Source: Ureibacillus composti (GTDB lineage Bacteria > Bacillota > Bacilli > Bacillales_A > Planococcaceae). Taken from it: 64,000 nucleotides of DNA. Within the stretch, counting starts at the first letter, position 1, and every line of letters begins with the position of its first letter. The notes beneath the pieces were generated by a model. The model did not search any database. It had not been told where the DNA came from and saw only the letters and a program-made list of their open reading frames with translations. Of this stretch, positions 1 to 9,852 are shown piece after piece. The stretch lies in contig JAUCEP010000002.1 of the NCBI GenBank assembly GCA_030348875.1, positions 3,675,001-3,739,000 of the forward strand, written 5' to 3'. The position numbers were made by a program, and so were the translations under genes.

Positions 1-781
1 GTTTCAACTTTGTGAATTCTGTTTGATATACAACTACCATTAACATGATTCGTTGTTCCCCTGTGTAACCACCAAAGGCAGGCATCTTCGTTACCCCACG
101 ATTGATTTCTGAATAAATCGCTTGGCGCATCTCTTCAGGCTTTTCGGTAATGATGTATACCATTTTCGATTGACTAAAACCAAGTTGAACAATGTCAATC
201 GTTTTTGTTGTGACAAATAAAGCAATTAATGCGTATAAACCTTTTTCCACATCAAAAACGATAGCTGCACTTAAAACAATGAATCCATCAATTAGGAGAA
301 CACTTGTCCCTAACGAAAGACCGGTGTACTTTGTAATAATTTGTGCTAATAAATCGGTGCCACCAGTTGAAGCATTCCCTTTAAACACGATTCCAATACC
401 TAAGCCAACAACAATTCCCCCAAAAAGTGAACCTAGTAAGGGATTGGATGTTAATGGAGCTAAATTTCCAGTAAGAATTACGAACAACGGTAGAGCCAAT
501 GTACCAACAAGAGATTTGATACCGAATTTTTTTCCTAATGTCAAAACGCCCGCAATGAACAGTGGAATATTAAATGCATATTGCACTAGCCCTGCATTCC
601 ATCCAAAAAGGCCATATAAAATAGTACTAATCCCACTTACTCCACCGGAAGCTATTTGGTTAGGAAACAAAAACCCATTAAATGCAAACGCAACTATGAA
701 TGCACCAAGTAATACATAAATGTATTCTGAAATATTATGATTTGTTGAAAGTAATGATTTATTCTTATTATTTTTTCGCAA
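1..781 (-). CDS. YitT family membrane protein (C-terminus cut by window edge)
   Basis: Polytopic membrane protein of the YitT/YpjC family (DUF161 membrane part followed by DUF2179); the transported substrate, if any, is unknown. The minus-strand reading shows several hydrophobic segments with Gly-rich turns (SGGVSGIST, STGGTDLLAQ) typical of the family, then the DUF2179 part ending near the edge with a GGYTGEQR stretch. The start is a TTG at 779-781, placed by a GGTGGAG ribosome-binding site six bases upstream; the reading frame is open from there to base 1. The last few residues lie outside the window. The family assignment is firm, the function is not known. Confidence 0.85.
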   Translation of the reverse strand, partial: MRKNNKNKSLLSTNHNISEYIYVLLGAFIVAFAFNGFLFPNQIASGGVSGISTILYGLFGWNAGLVQYAFNIPLFIAGVLTLGKKFGIKSLVGTLALPLFVILTGNLAPLTSNPLLGSLFGGIVVGLGIGIVFKGNASTGGTDLLAQIITKYTGLSLGTSVLLIDGFIVLSAAIVFDVEKGLYALIALFVTTKTIDIVQLGFSQSKMVYIITEKPEEMRQAIYSEINRGVTKMPAFGGYTGEQRIMLMVVVYQTEFTKLK

Positions 782-1024
782 TATTTTCTCCACCTGGAAT
801 ATGATTTTAAGACTTGTATGCCACTAAGATGCTCTTGAATAAATCGCGCTGAGCTGTTGGGCGAAGTGTAATTGGTCAACCCGTCTATATAGATTTTTCT
901 CATCCATTTAATTAACAAAATAGCAGCACAATGCCACGAGTCCTAGTAAATACTATGTATTATAAAAAATCTTTGAATGAAGATAAAATACTCACAGATT
1001 ATAACAGAAGGAGAAAATTTAACT

Positions 1025-2257
1025 TTAGAAAGAACTTTCAGACCAAATTGTAGCTTCTCGGTATATATTTTCTATATTTTCGTTTGTAAGATTTAACTCT
1101 TTTGCAAGTAATTCAATTTCGGAACAATTCAATTTACCTAAAGCAATACTAAATCGTAAATACGGTGTCATCTCTGTCTGATCGTTGTTTATTGTTCGCT
1201 TCACATGCTCTGATAATGGGAGCCTTTGTAGAATTTTCTCAATGGGTCTCTCTAACAATGTATCAATTAACGACAATATTCCAACCAGGAAGTATTCTGG
1301 TGAATTATGTTTCGCTTTCAATAGTGCCACACTTTCACACACTTTTGCCCTAAACAGTGAAGTATATAAAACCTCTTTAAACACATCCGTGTCAGGCTGC
1401 GTTTTCCCTTCACGCATAGCCAATAAGTAAATCGACTTTCGTAAATTTGATAATCCAATTAACATAATTGCCTGTTTTATTGAACTAATTCTAGGTTTTG
1501 AAGAACTAATAGCATTATTAGCTTTTTTCAATATATTGTAGGATAACGAAACATCATGCTCAATATACTCAGTTAATAAAGGAATATTAGGTTCCTGTTC
1601 TTTTAACAACTCCAAAATTTTAAAGTAATGCAAAGTATTGATTGGTATATCAGTAGAAGCTAATATTTGGGGTTGTTCAAAGAAATAACCTTGAAATAAT
1701 GTATAGCCTGATTCTTTTGCTACCTCAAATTGTTGTCTTGTTTCAACTTTTTCTGCAAGAAGCTGCATATGTGAAAATAGTTTTACTCTTTCTTCAATTT
1801 TCAACCGTTCTTCCCATGTTGAATTTAAAAAATCAACTTTTATGTAATCCGTGTAAGAAAAAAGTTCATTAAAAAATGGATTTTGTTCATCTAGAAGAAA
1901 ATCATCTAGTGCTATTTTAAATCCTTGCTTTTTTAGTTCTTTCAATCGTTCAACTAATTTCTTATTAATCGGAACCGTTTCCAATACTTCAATAACAATC
2001 TTTGAGGAATCTAAATAGTCGAACACTGAACTATAAAGTAAGTTTTCCGTAAAATTTATAAATCCAGGTAACCCTTTTGTAACTTCTTCCATTCCAATAG
2101 ACAAAAATGAATTAATGAGTACGTCTACAGTAGCTGCATCCGAGTCATTGTGCAGATAGGCATTTTTTGCAAATCCATTACGGTATAAAAGCTCGTACGC
2201 AAATAATTCCTCATGTTTATTGAAAATAGGTTGCCTACCGATAAAAACTTCCAACAA
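1025..2257 (-). CDS. EAL and HDOD domain signalling protein (YuxH-like)
   Basis: A 410-residue protein with an N-terminal EAL-type fold (about residues 1-200) and a C-terminal HDOD domain (about 205-390), the architecture of B. subtilis YuxH. EAL domains hydrolyse or bind cyclic di-GMP; HDOD domains are HD-related output domains without clear catalysis. The signature EAL triplet is replaced by ELL (in YELLYR), although a DDF motif and a KVDF lysine are kept. I infer a c-di-GMP-binding or degenerate role rather than assured phosphodiesterase activity. It stands alone, convergent with nothing, and an AGAGGG-type ribosome-binding site precedes the ATG. Confidence 0.85.
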   Translation of the reverse strand: MLEVFIGRQPIFNKHEELFAYELLYRNGFAKNAYLHNDSDAATVDVLINSFLSIGMEEVTKGLPGFINFTENLLYSSVFDYLDSSKIVIEVLETVPINKKLVERLKELKKQGFKIALDDFLLDEQNPFFNELFSYTDYIKVDFLNSTWEERLKIEERVKLFSHMQLLAEKVETRQQFEVAKESGYTLFQGYFFEQPQILASTDIPINTLHYFKILELLKEQEPNIPLLTEYIEHDVSLSYNILKKANNAISSSKPRISSIKQAIMLIGLSNLRKSIYLLAMREGKTQPDTDVFKEVLYTSLFRAKVCESVALLKAKHNSPEYFLVGILSLIDTLLERPIEKILQRLPLSEHVKRTINNDQTEMTPYLRFSIALGKLNCSEIELLAKELNLTNENIENIYREATIWSESSF

Positions 2258-2406
2258 AAAACCCTCTCTTTCTTATAAATATAGTTACTGTAAATGAATG
2301 TTAAATTTATAGGTATTTTATTATAACTCATAATAATACATTTTTCGCTATTCTAACTATTATTCTACTACATAAAACAATAAGAGAGTATAAAAGGAGG
2401 GTTAGG

Positions 2407-3183
2407 ATGGGGTTAGTTAGATTAGATAAAGAGAATCATATTACCTATATCACGCTAAATCGACCAGATGTATTAAATGCTTTGAATTATGAATTACTGT
2501 TAGAATTACAAGCAATTATTGAAACCATTCACCTTGATTCAACTGTTCGTGTTGTTGTCATAACAGGAGCTGGAGATAAAGCCTTTTCAGCGGGGGCGGA
2601 CTTAAAAGAAAGAAAAACATTACCTAATGAATTTGTTACTCGTAATCTAAATAAATTTAATGAAGTTTTTTCATCCATCGAACAATTACCACAGCCAACA
2701 ATTTGTGCACTGAACGGTTATGCTTTTGGTGGGGGTCTTGAATTAGCACTGGCCTGTGATTTCCGATTTGCAGCAGACCATATTACTATTGGTTTGACGG
2801 AAACAAGCCTTGGCATCATCCCTGGAGCTGGTGGTACACAACGATTACCGAGAATTATTGGTGAAACAAAAGCACTCGAACTTATTTTAACAGCTAAACG
2901 TTTGTCGGCTTTAGAGGCAATGGAATACGGATTACTTACAAAAGTTGCCCCAGCAGAACAACTATTAGAAGAGGTTAATCTCTTCGCACAATCTATAATG
3001 CAAAACGCACCAATTGCCATTGAACAAGCTAAATTCGCAGTAAAACAAGGAATGAAGGTTGATATACAAACAGGTTTAAAAATTGAACGCAAAGCCTACG
3101 AACTAACAATTCCAACCGAGGATCGCATTGAGGCACTTCAAGCATTTGCAGAAAAAAGGAAGCCAAATTTTAAAGGGAAATAA
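2407..3183 (+). CDS. Enoyl-CoA hydratase/isomerase family protein
   Basis: A crotonase-fold protein of 258 residues, the usual length for short enoyl-CoA hydratases, which add water across trans-2-enoyl-CoA in fatty-acid beta-oxidation. Visible family features are the NRPDVLNAL opening, the oxyanion-hole segment FSAGADLKE near residue 62, and the GGGLELALACD and IIPGAGGTQRLPR segments; in the latter stands the second catalytic Glu of the LGIIPGAGG region neighbourhood. A strong AAAGGAGG site lies seven bases before the ATG. It is transcribed alone and ends at a strong bidirectional hairpin. Exact substrate chain length cannot be told. Confidence 0.88.
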   Translation: MGLVRLDKENHITYITLNRPDVLNALNYELLLELQAIIETIHLDSTVRVVVITGAGDKAFSAGADLKERKTLPNEFVTRNLNKFNEVFSSIEQLPQPTICALNGYAFGGGLELALACDFRFAADHITIGLTETSLGIIPGAGGTQRLPRIIGETKALELILTAKRLSALEAMEYGLLTKVAPAEQLLEEVNLFAQSIMQNAPIAIEQAKFAVKQGMKVDIQTGLKIERKAYELTIPTEDRIEALQAFAEKRKPNFKGK

Positions 3184-3202
3184 AGTTTCTAGAAAGTAAA
3201 AA

Positions 3203-3234
3203 AAACACCATTCACATGTGTGTGAATGGTGTTT
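3203..3234. terminator. Bidirectional intrinsic terminator
   Basis: A perfect 14-bp stem (AAACACCATTCACA and its complement) with a four-base TGTG loop lies between two convergent genes, with A-rich and T-rich flanks, so it can stop transcription of both the enoyl-CoA hydratase and the DedA gene. Confidence 0.9.
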
Positions 3235-3236
3235 AC

Positions 3237-3878
3237 TTATGCCTTATTTCCCGAACGTAATGCGCCAATAATGGCCGGTAATACTGAAATAAAAATGATA
3301 ATCAAGATGACGGTTGAGAAGTTTTCTTTAATAACAGGGATATTCCCAAAGAAGTAGCCAGCTAAGGTACAAATAAGCACCCATAATGCACCGCCAAGAG
3401 CGTTATAAACTAAAAAATACGAATAATTCATTTTACTTGCTCCGGCTACAAACGGGATAAATGTACGAATAAATGGCATGAATCGTGCAAAGACGATTGT
3501 TTTTCCGCCATGTTTATTAAAGAATCTTTGTGCTGCATCCATTTTTTCTTGATTGATGATACGACCTAGAAATGAATTTGATGAAATCGTTAAACCTACC
3601 TTTTTCCCGATATGGTAGTTTAACGTATCTCCTAGTACTGCCGCTAAAAAGAATACTATGATTAGTGTAACTAAATTGAAGGCATCCATGGCTGCTAGTG
3701 CACCGCTAGCAAATAATAAGGAATCCCCCGGTAAAAACGGCATAATCACGACTCCAGTTTCTACAAACACAATTGAGAAAATAATTCCGTATGACCATAT
3801 TCCGAAATCTTGTATGATCTCAACTAAATGTTCATCTATATGTAGAATAAAGTCGATTAGACCCTGTATAAATGACAT
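3237..3878 (-). CDS. DedA family membrane protein
   Basis: DedA (SNARE-associated/VTT) family inner-membrane protein, about 213 residues. Members act in membrane lipid homeostasis and proton-dependent lipid-carrier handling. The family pattern is clear: an acidic N-terminal membrane entry (FVETGVVIMPFLPGDSLLF), and the FARFMPFIRTFIPFVAGASKM motif in the middle, followed by hydrophobic helices. The open frame extends to a TTG at 3896, but an AAAGTGAG site seven bases before the ATG at 3878 makes that the likelier start. Function in this organism is inferred from family only. Confidence 0.87.
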   Translation of the reverse strand: MSFIQGLIDFILHIDEHLVEIIQDFGIWSYGIIFSIVFVETGVVIMPFLPGDSLLFASGALAAMDAFNLVTLIIVFFLAAVLGDTLNYHIGKKVGLTISSNSFLGRIINQEKMDAAQRFFNKHGGKTIVFARFMPFIRTFIPFVAGASKMNYSYFLVYNALGGALWVLICTLAGYFFGNIPVIKENFSTVILIIIFISVLPAIIGALRSGNKA

Positions 3879-4060
3879 AATACTACTCACTTTCAATATG
3901 AATTTATTTTGCTTCTGTTCTAATGAAGTTTAAAAAATATACTAGTTCAATTAGTGAAAGCGCTGGCACCTATATTAAGAAGCATTTTTCATTATAATCT
4001 CTAAATCCTCTTTTAACCATACCTAATAATCAATATGAATCAGCATTTCAACAGATCATG

Positions 4061-6049
4061 CTAAAGATATTTTTCAAACCAACTAACGATTTGACGTAAA
4101 CGTTCGATCCGAAGATTCGGCGTCCCTGTTCGCGATAAGTTGTGGTTATTTTCAGGGAAGCGCACAAAGCTTGTCTCTTTCTTCATCGTTTTAAGAGTCA
4201 TAAATAGTTGCTCTGCTTGTTCAATTGGACATCTAAAATCCTTTTCGCTATGCAAGATTAATAAAGGCGTTTCTATATTCTTTGCATATTTCAGTGGTGA
4301 GTGATCCCATAATTTCTCTGGGTTCATCATATCAGTGCCAAGTTGCCAATCTGTAAAATAATACCCAATATCTGAAACCCCGAAGAAACTGATCCAGTTG
4401 GATATACTTCTTTGTGTGACCGCTGCTTTAAATCGATTTGTATGACCAACAATCCAGTTCGTCATAAACCCACCATAACTACTGCCTGTTACGCCTAGTC
4501 GACGCTCATCAATCCAGCTATTTTCTTGAATTGCAAAATCTAAACCAGATATGATGTCCTCATAATCGCCACCGCCATAGTCTCCGCGCACTGCGTTCAC
4601 AAAGGACTGACTATATCCATGGCTACCACGAGGATTCACATATAACACACCATAACCAAGTGCTGCTAACAGTTGTAACTCATGGAAAAACGTGTTCGAA
4701 TACATAGTATGTGGGCCACCATGTATTTCAACAATTAAGGGATATTTTTTTCCCTCTTCCAAACGAATAGGCTTCATCATCCATCCATGTACATCTAATC
4801 CATCAACACTCTTATAACTAATTGGTGTGGGAGTTGCTAATTCAACTTCATTATGAAAGTCATCATGAAAATGAGTTAATTTTTTCCGATTCCCCGTTGT
4901 AATTTCGTAATGATACAATTCTCCAGGAGAAGTGGGATTCGAAACACAAACTAAAGCAAATAAGCCATCTTTTGAAACATCATAGTCATAAACGTGCTCT
5001 TCTTCAGGAGATGCTGGATATATGGCTCCATCTAATGTTCCGTAATAAAGTCGAACATCTCCCATTGAGGATAATCGAAAATAGTAATCGTTTGTTTCAG
5101 TCCAACAAATAGATGGTGCGTTCACCCCCTGTTGGATATCAGCAACAGCATAATCACCCACCGGAGAATCAATACCTTCAGTTAAGTTCTGAGTTATATT
5201 AGTTAATGTATCAAATATATATAAATTAGCTTGTGTTGCGTTTTTATAGGAATCGTCACTACCCACATAAGCTACATAACAATCATCTGGCGAAAACTTT
5301 GCACCACCAAAGTACCCTTCCTGATTTACAATTACCATCTCTTCTTTTGTTTCAACATCTACTAAGTAAATAGGCTCGCTGAAGTTAAAATCTTGATTTT
5401 CTTCTCGATTTACTCCAATTATGAGCTTCTTACCATCAGAAGAAATGTCCATTATTTTGTGTGAATAGTTCCCTTGAGAAAATTGTGTAACCGACTGATC
5501 TCTTAATGAAATCATTGCAATTTGTGAGTAAACACCTTGTTTAACTAATCCCTCTCCACCAATTCCGTCCATTTTGTATTTCATTTGGTCAACAACATAA
5601 GGTTTGGGCGGGTTCTTTTGCTCTTTAATATCCTTTTCAAAAAAATCTTCATCTTCTGTTATTCGACTAGTAATCCAAATTTTTTCCCCACATGGAGACC
5701 ATAAAAATGATTCTACTTCCGAATCGAAAGTTGTTATTTTCTTCGGTTCCCCACCATCTTTATTCATTATATATAAACGGTTCTTTTCATCACGGTTGGA
5801 GATAAAGGCAACTTGTTTTCCGTCCGGAGACCACTGTGGATTTATGATTTTCTCTTTCCCAAATGTCCATTGTAAGACTTTTCCCGTTGAAATCTTTATA
5901 TGAAATAAATGAGAATAATACTTGTTTTCTTCTTGATCCATTTGTGTTCTTATAAATATTGCTGATTCTCCGTCTGGTGAAATTCTTGGATTGGTAATCG
6001 ATTGAATTTTATATAAATCTTCAGCCTCTAACAGTCTTTTTGACGTCAC
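4061..6049 (-). CDS. S9 family peptidase (YuxL-like acylaminoacyl/dipeptidyl peptidase)
   Basis: A prolyl-oligopeptidase-family serine peptidase: an N-terminal seven-bladed beta-propeller with WSPDG-type repeats, then an alpha/beta hydrolase domain. The catalytic triad is visible: Ser in GSSYGG, Asp in HSEKDFRCP and His in NNHNLSR. No signal peptide is seen, so it is probably cytoplasmic, trimming short or N-blocked peptides. An upstream ATG at 6127 would add 26 residues, but it lies at the end of the neighbour's terminator, and a TTGACA/TAAACT promoter falls inside that extension. I therefore choose the GTG at 6049, preceded by AAAGGGTGAT, which also matches the start of the B. subtilis homologue. 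Confidence 0.88.
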   Translation of the reverse strand: MTSKRLLEAEDLYKIQSITNPRISPDGESAIFIRTQMDQEENKYYSHLFHIKISTGKVLQWTFGKEKIINPQWSPDGKQVAFISNRDEKNRLYIMNKDGGEPKKITTFDSEVESFLWSPCGEKIWITSRITEDEDFFEKDIKEQKNPPKPYVVDQMKYKMDGIGGEGLVKQGVYSQIAMISLRDQSVTQFSQGNYSHKIMDISSDGKKLIIGVNREENQDFNFSEPIYLVDVETKEEMVIVNQEGYFGGAKFSPDDCYVAYVGSDDSYKNATQANLYIFDTLTNITQNLTEGIDSPVGDYAVADIQQGVNAPSICWTETNDYYFRLSSMGDVRLYYGTLDGAIYPASPEEEHVYDYDVSKDGLFALVCVSNPTSPGELYHYEITTGNRKKLTHFHDDFHNEVELATPTPISYKSVDGLDVHGWMMKPIRLEEGKKYPLIVEIHGGPHTMYSNTFFHELQLLAALGYGVLYVNPRGSHGYSQSFVNAVRGDYGGGDYEDIISGLDFAIQENSWIDERRLGVTGSSYGGFMTNWIVGHTNRFKAAVTQRSISNWISFFGVSDIGYYFTDWQLGTDMMNPEKLWDHSPLKYAKNIETPLLILHSEKDFRCPIEQAEQLFMTLKTMKKETSFVRFPENNHNLSRTGTPNLRIERLRQIVSWFEKYL

Positions 6050-6090
6050 ATAATCACCCTTTTCCTCATATTTCGATTCGCGTATTTTAT

Positions 6091-6118
6091 AGTTTAACAT
6101 TCTTACATTTCCTGTCAA
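6091..6118 (-). promoter_or_regulatory. Sigma-A type promoter of the S9 peptidase gene
   Basis: On the minus strand, TTGACA (6113-6118) is followed after 16 bp by TAAACT (6091-6096). Transcription would start near 6084, downstream of the ATG at 6127, which supports the GTG start at 6049. Confidence 0.55.
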
Positions 6119-6133
6119 TTCACTCATAAATAT

Positions 6134-6174
6134 AAAAAAACCCTTTCCACCATGAAATTAGTGAAAAGAGTTTT
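6134..6174 (-). terminator. Intrinsic terminator of the acyl-CoA ligase gene
   Basis: Minus-strand hairpin AAAACTCTTTTCAC / GTGGAAAGGGTTTT with a ten-base loop, followed by a run of seven U. It closes the upstream lcfB-like transcript just before the S9 peptidase promoter. Confidence 0.8.
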
Positions 6175-6212
6175 AATTATATGGATTTACTAACATTCGT
6201 ATACTGTATACT

Positions 6213-7766
6213 TTAATTAGTTTTCTCCATTTCTTTCAACTCACGTTTTAAGATCTTGCCTGTTGAGTTTTTTGGAATACGATCAATAAACTCAATTACT
6301 TCAGGTATTTTATATTTTGCTAAGCTTTTCGCACAAAATTGTTGTAGTTCACAAATTGTAGAAGTGTTCTCTTTTAATGTAACGTATGCATAAACAGTTT
6401 CACCAAAATCTGGGTCGGGAATTCCCACTACTGCTGACTCTAAAACATTAGGATGAGAATATAGTACTTCCTCTACTTCACGAGGGTAAACATTGTATCC
6501 ACCCACTATAATTAAATCTTTTTTCCGATCAACAATGTAAAAATAATCATCTTCATCTTTTCTTGCTAAATCACCGGTATAAAGCCATCCATCACGAATT
6601 GCATTACCGGTTTCTTCAGGTAACTTATAATACCCTTTCATTACATTCGGTCCACGAACAACAAGCTCTCCTACTTCTCCGATTGGTACTTCGTTTCCGT
6701 GGTCATCCACGACTCTATTTTCGACATTAGGAATTGACATACCAATTGAACCTGGTTTCCGTTCTCGATTTAACGGGTTAAAACATGTTACTGGCGCTGC
6801 TTCAGATAATCCATAACCTTCAGAAACTTTTATGTTAAATCTTTCTTCATAACTATGAAGCACTGATATCGGTAAAGGTGCCCCACCTGATATAGCTAAA
6901 CGCAGATTTGAAAAACACTCGGGATTCCCTTTTTTAAATTGACAAAGGAAGTTCAACATGGTCGGCACTCCTGCAAAAACGGTAGCCTTTTGAGTTTTAG
7001 CTAATTCGTAAATTTCACTTGGATTAAATCTTGGAGCAATTAGAATCTTAGCCCCTTTTAATAATGGCGCATTGGCCACTACGGTTAACCCAAAGACATG
7101 AAACAATGGCAATGTTGCAATAACCCGGTCCTCTGAACTCATTAAAAAGTGATTCGATACATCCCGCGCATTAGAATATAAATTTTTGTGTGAAAGCATT
7201 GCTCCCTTTGGATACCCTGTTGTACCCGAAGTATATAAAATAACAGCAGTATCTTCATGATCAATTTCATCACAGTCAACTAAAGTAGTAATAGAATTTA
7301 ATTCTTTATTAAATAATCTTACTTTTCCCTTTACTGACTCTGAAAGAATTGATACATTTTCTTCTATCTTATTTGTTGATTCGCAAATAAGATATGTTTC
7401 TACTTGAGGAAAGGCATTTTGTCCTTTCTCAATCGTCTCTAAAAAAGACTCTCCCGCAATAATTGCTTTAATGTCCCCATTGTTCACAATATAGGTTATT
7501 TCATCTATTGTATAAATAGGGTTAATAGGAATAACTGTTACACCAGCCCTCATTGCAGCATAAAGTGAAATTAAAAATTCCGGTCTATTCCCAAGTATTA
7601 AAGCAATATGATCCCCTTTTTGTATATTCAAATGTCTAATAACAGAAGCAAATTTTCCGACAGCTTGTTCAAATTCACCATAGGTAATATCTTTCCCCTT
7701 ATAATGAAAGGCAATACGATTTGGCTGTTCAAGCGCACGTTGTCGTACTTGTTCAACTAAATTCAA
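6213..7766 (-). CDS. lcfB: Long-chain fatty acid-CoA ligase (LcfB/YhfL-like)
   Basis: ANL-superfamily adenylating enzyme of 517 residues that activates fatty acids to acyl-CoA through an acyl-AMP. The P-loop-like motif YTSGTTGYPKGA, the GYGLSEAAPVTCFNP motif, the GWLYTGDLARKD hinge region and the C-terminal PKNSTGKILKRE lysine motif are all present in the right order. Similarity in length and motif wording is closest to B. subtilis YhfL (LcfB). The gene is transcribed alone; I find no FadR-like TGAATGA dyad in its 150-bp upstream region. It pairs functionally with the enoyl-CoA hydratases in this window, though they are not linked. Confidence 0.88.
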   Translation of the reverse strand: MNLVEQVRQRALEQPNRIAFHYKGKDITYGEFEQAVGKFASVIRHLNIQKGDHIALILGNRPEFLISLYAAMRAGVTVIPINPIYTIDEITYIVNNGDIKAIIAGESFLETIEKGQNAFPQVETYLICESTNKIEENVSILSESVKGKVRLFNKELNSITTLVDCDEIDHEDTAVILYTSGTTGYPKGAMLSHKNLYSNARDVSNHFLMSSEDRVIATLPLFHVFGLTVVANAPLLKGAKILIAPRFNPSEIYELAKTQKATVFAGVPTMLNFLCQFKKGNPECFSNLRLAISGGAPLPISVLHSYEERFNIKVSEGYGLSEAAPVTCFNPLNRERKPGSIGMSIPNVENRVVDDHGNEVPIGEVGELVVRGPNVMKGYYKLPEETGNAIRDGWLYTGDLARKDEDDYFYIVDRKKDLIIVGGYNVYPREVEEVLYSHPNVLESAVVGIPDPDFGETVYAYVTLKENTSTICELQQFCAKSLAKYKIPEVIEFIDRIPKNSTGKILKRELKEMEKTN

Positions 7767-7920
7767 AAAACATACAGCCCCCTTCTAAGCCCTAATCAAA
7801 TTGTATACATTTTTGACAGTCACTAAAACATTGTAAAACAACAATAATTTTCTGACAATATATTTCTAAATTTCAAATAGTTTTTGTTCAAAAATTTAAG
7901 CTTTTCGCCATTTTTTTCTC

Positions 7921-9852
7921 TTAATTTCGCACATGTGCAATATAACGCCAACGGATTAAGTAATAGTAGATTACTTGTACAAAGACTAATAATACAAAAG
8001 ATAAAACAAATTCCTTTACGATTGATATATTAGCAATGTCTTGCAAAATCTTTTGTAACATGAAAAAAGCGAAGATAATATGCATCATAGCAATTCCCCA
8101 TGGTAGGAAAAATTGCGGAAATAAATAATGTGAAACAAGGCTCTTCAACTCATTATCCGCTAAGCCCATTCGTTTCAGTACATCAAACTTTCTTTTCTCT
8201 GCATCTAGATTTGTATACAATTTAAAATAAATGAAACTGCCTGCTGCTAACAGAAAGACTGCTGCAACTAATAAACCAACTAACGTAAATAAAGAATAGG
8301 TTGCTAATAAGTACGAATAACTTAATCCAGCATTTTCAAAATAAAATGGTAAAGAATACTTATCTTTTAAATACTCACTTGAAACTATTCTATAAATATC
8401 TAAACCAATATCAGTCGTTTCAATCCATTGCGGAATATCGAACGTAAATAAATGATACCCAGGTTCTTCGTCCGGGAAACCACTAAATGGTTTTTTTAAT
8501 TTTTTAAAATCTCCATCACTAATAATAATTGAGTTTAAACTAACAATCGAACTAGGGAAAATTAACTCCGGATAAACACGATCAATCGTAATTGGTATAT
8601 GATTTTCGACCAAAACTGTTCGGACTTTTATTTTCGATAGTTCCTTTATGGATTCTTCCGTATAAGGTATGAACATCGCTTCCCCTGGTAATAAACGAAC
8701 CATTGGATAACCATAAGAAAATAATAAACTATTGATATCCGACTCTCTAAACACTTCTACCTCAAATTGAGTAAAGGAAGACGTTTGTTTAACAACATCA
8801 AAGTGTGTCATATGATAGGACAATCCCTTATCCTCTAATTGTTTAACAATCGAAGAAATATGCATATCTTCATATGGATTATCTGTATGTCCTTTGTAAA
8901 TTAATCCAAGAGGGTTTAATTTATCGTATTGAGATGTGTACGATGACAATGTAGCAAGCGTTCCAATACATAAGAAGGCTAAAGATGATACCATCGTCAC
9001 AATAAAAAACATTCTCCCATTATTCTTCATAATAAATGTCTGTTCTGCAATAGAGAGCATGTTTGCATTTTTCCAGTATAATTTCTTTTTCTTTCTAAAA
9101 GCCTCCAATATGTACTGAGTCGTATCAGAAAAGAAAAAATACGTCCCCATTGTTATACATAACAAGACCAATGAAGCAATGGATATGACGGTTGCTTTTG
9201 TTGTGAAAAGAGCCAAAAGATATCCAGCAGCAATTAAGACAATTGCAAGGATTGCTTTTTTTCGAGAATAACTTTTATGGACGATTTCATTTTTATGGCC
9301 CTTCATGTAATCAATTAACTTTCGTTCTGATGAAAGATTCACACTAAGTTTAGTAATGACGATAAAAGCACTTGAATAAACCGTTACCGTTAATAAAAAT
9401 GGCTTCCATGAAAAATATAAAGGAAGATCCTCTAACATAAGGATTTCACGGACGATCATGAAGAAGAACTTTGAAAAGGCATAGCCAAATATCATCCCTA
9501 GGAAAATCGAAATTGTACCAATTAAGAGCGTTTCTAAAAAGATAAGTTTACTTAACTGTCTTTTTTCCATTCCTAAGTGCAAAAGTATAGCAAATTCCTT
9601 ACCCCTGGCCTCTAAAAATGCCTTCATGGAATAAAAAATAAAGAACCAAGAAAATAATACTAAAATAACTTCAGCTATCACCATTCCGAGTATAGGTACA
9701 TTTCCTAATAATCCGTCTTCTATCTCTGGATGAAAGACCAACATCGAATAAATAAAAAACACAAAAACCGAAAAGAAGCTCGCCATAAAAAAGGCCGCAT
9801 AGATTCGAAAGTTCCGAACGACATTACGGTAAGCGAATTGATGTAAGGTCAC
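7921..9852 (-). CDS. BceB-type ABC transporter permease
   Basis: A 643-residue FtsX-domain permease of the BceB/YxdM/PsdB group, which has ten membrane helices and a large extracellular domain of roughly 200 residues between helices 7 and 8. Here the hydrophilic stretch lies at about residues 310-500, flanked by hydrophobic segments, as expected. These permeases work with a BceA-like ATPase to free cell-wall lipid intermediates from peptide antibiotics (bacitracin, nisin and similar) and also act as the sensor for the linked kinase. It overlaps the ATPase gene by 29 bp and is the last gene of the four-gene module. Which peptide it recognises cannot be read from sequence. Confidence 0.9.
   Translation of the reverse strand: MTLHQFAYRNVVRNFRIYAAFFMASFFSVFVFFIYSMLVFHPEIEDGLLGNVPILGMVIAEVILVLFSWFFIFYSMKAFLEARGKEFAILLHLGMEKRQLSKLIFLETLLIGTISIFLGMIFGYAFSKFFFMIVREILMLEDLPLYFSWKPFLLTVTVYSSAFIVITKLSVNLSSERKLIDYMKGHKNEIVHKSYSRKKAILAIVLIAAGYLLALFTTKATVISIASLVLLCITMGTYFFFSDTTQYILEAFRKKKKLYWKNANMLSIAEQTFIMKNNGRMFFIVTMVSSLAFLCIGTLATLSSYTSQYDKLNPLGLIYKGHTDNPYEDMHISSIVKQLEDKGLSYHMTHFDVVKQTSSFTQFEVEVFRESDINSLLFSYGYPMVRLLPGEAMFIPYTEESIKELSKIKVRTVLVENHIPITIDRVYPELIFPSSIVSLNSIIISDGDFKKLKKPFSGFPDEEPGYHLFTFDIPQWIETTDIGLDIYRIVSSEYLKDKYSLPFYFENAGLSYSYLLATYSLFTLVGLLVAAVFLLAAGSFIYFKLYTNLDAEKRKFDVLKRMGLADNELKSLVSHYLFPQFFLPWGIAMMHIIFAFFMLQKILQDIANISIVKEFVLSFVLLVFVQVIYYYLIRWRYIAHVRN

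Noticed and set aside
192..719. Plus-strand ORF of 175 residues over the YitT gene
   Set aside because: It is the antisense shadow of a clear YitT family gene with recognisable protein motifs on the minus strand.
824..907. 27-codon minus-strand ORF upstream of yitT
   Set aside because: No ribosome-binding site and no recognised family; the wording is interesting but not enough to call.
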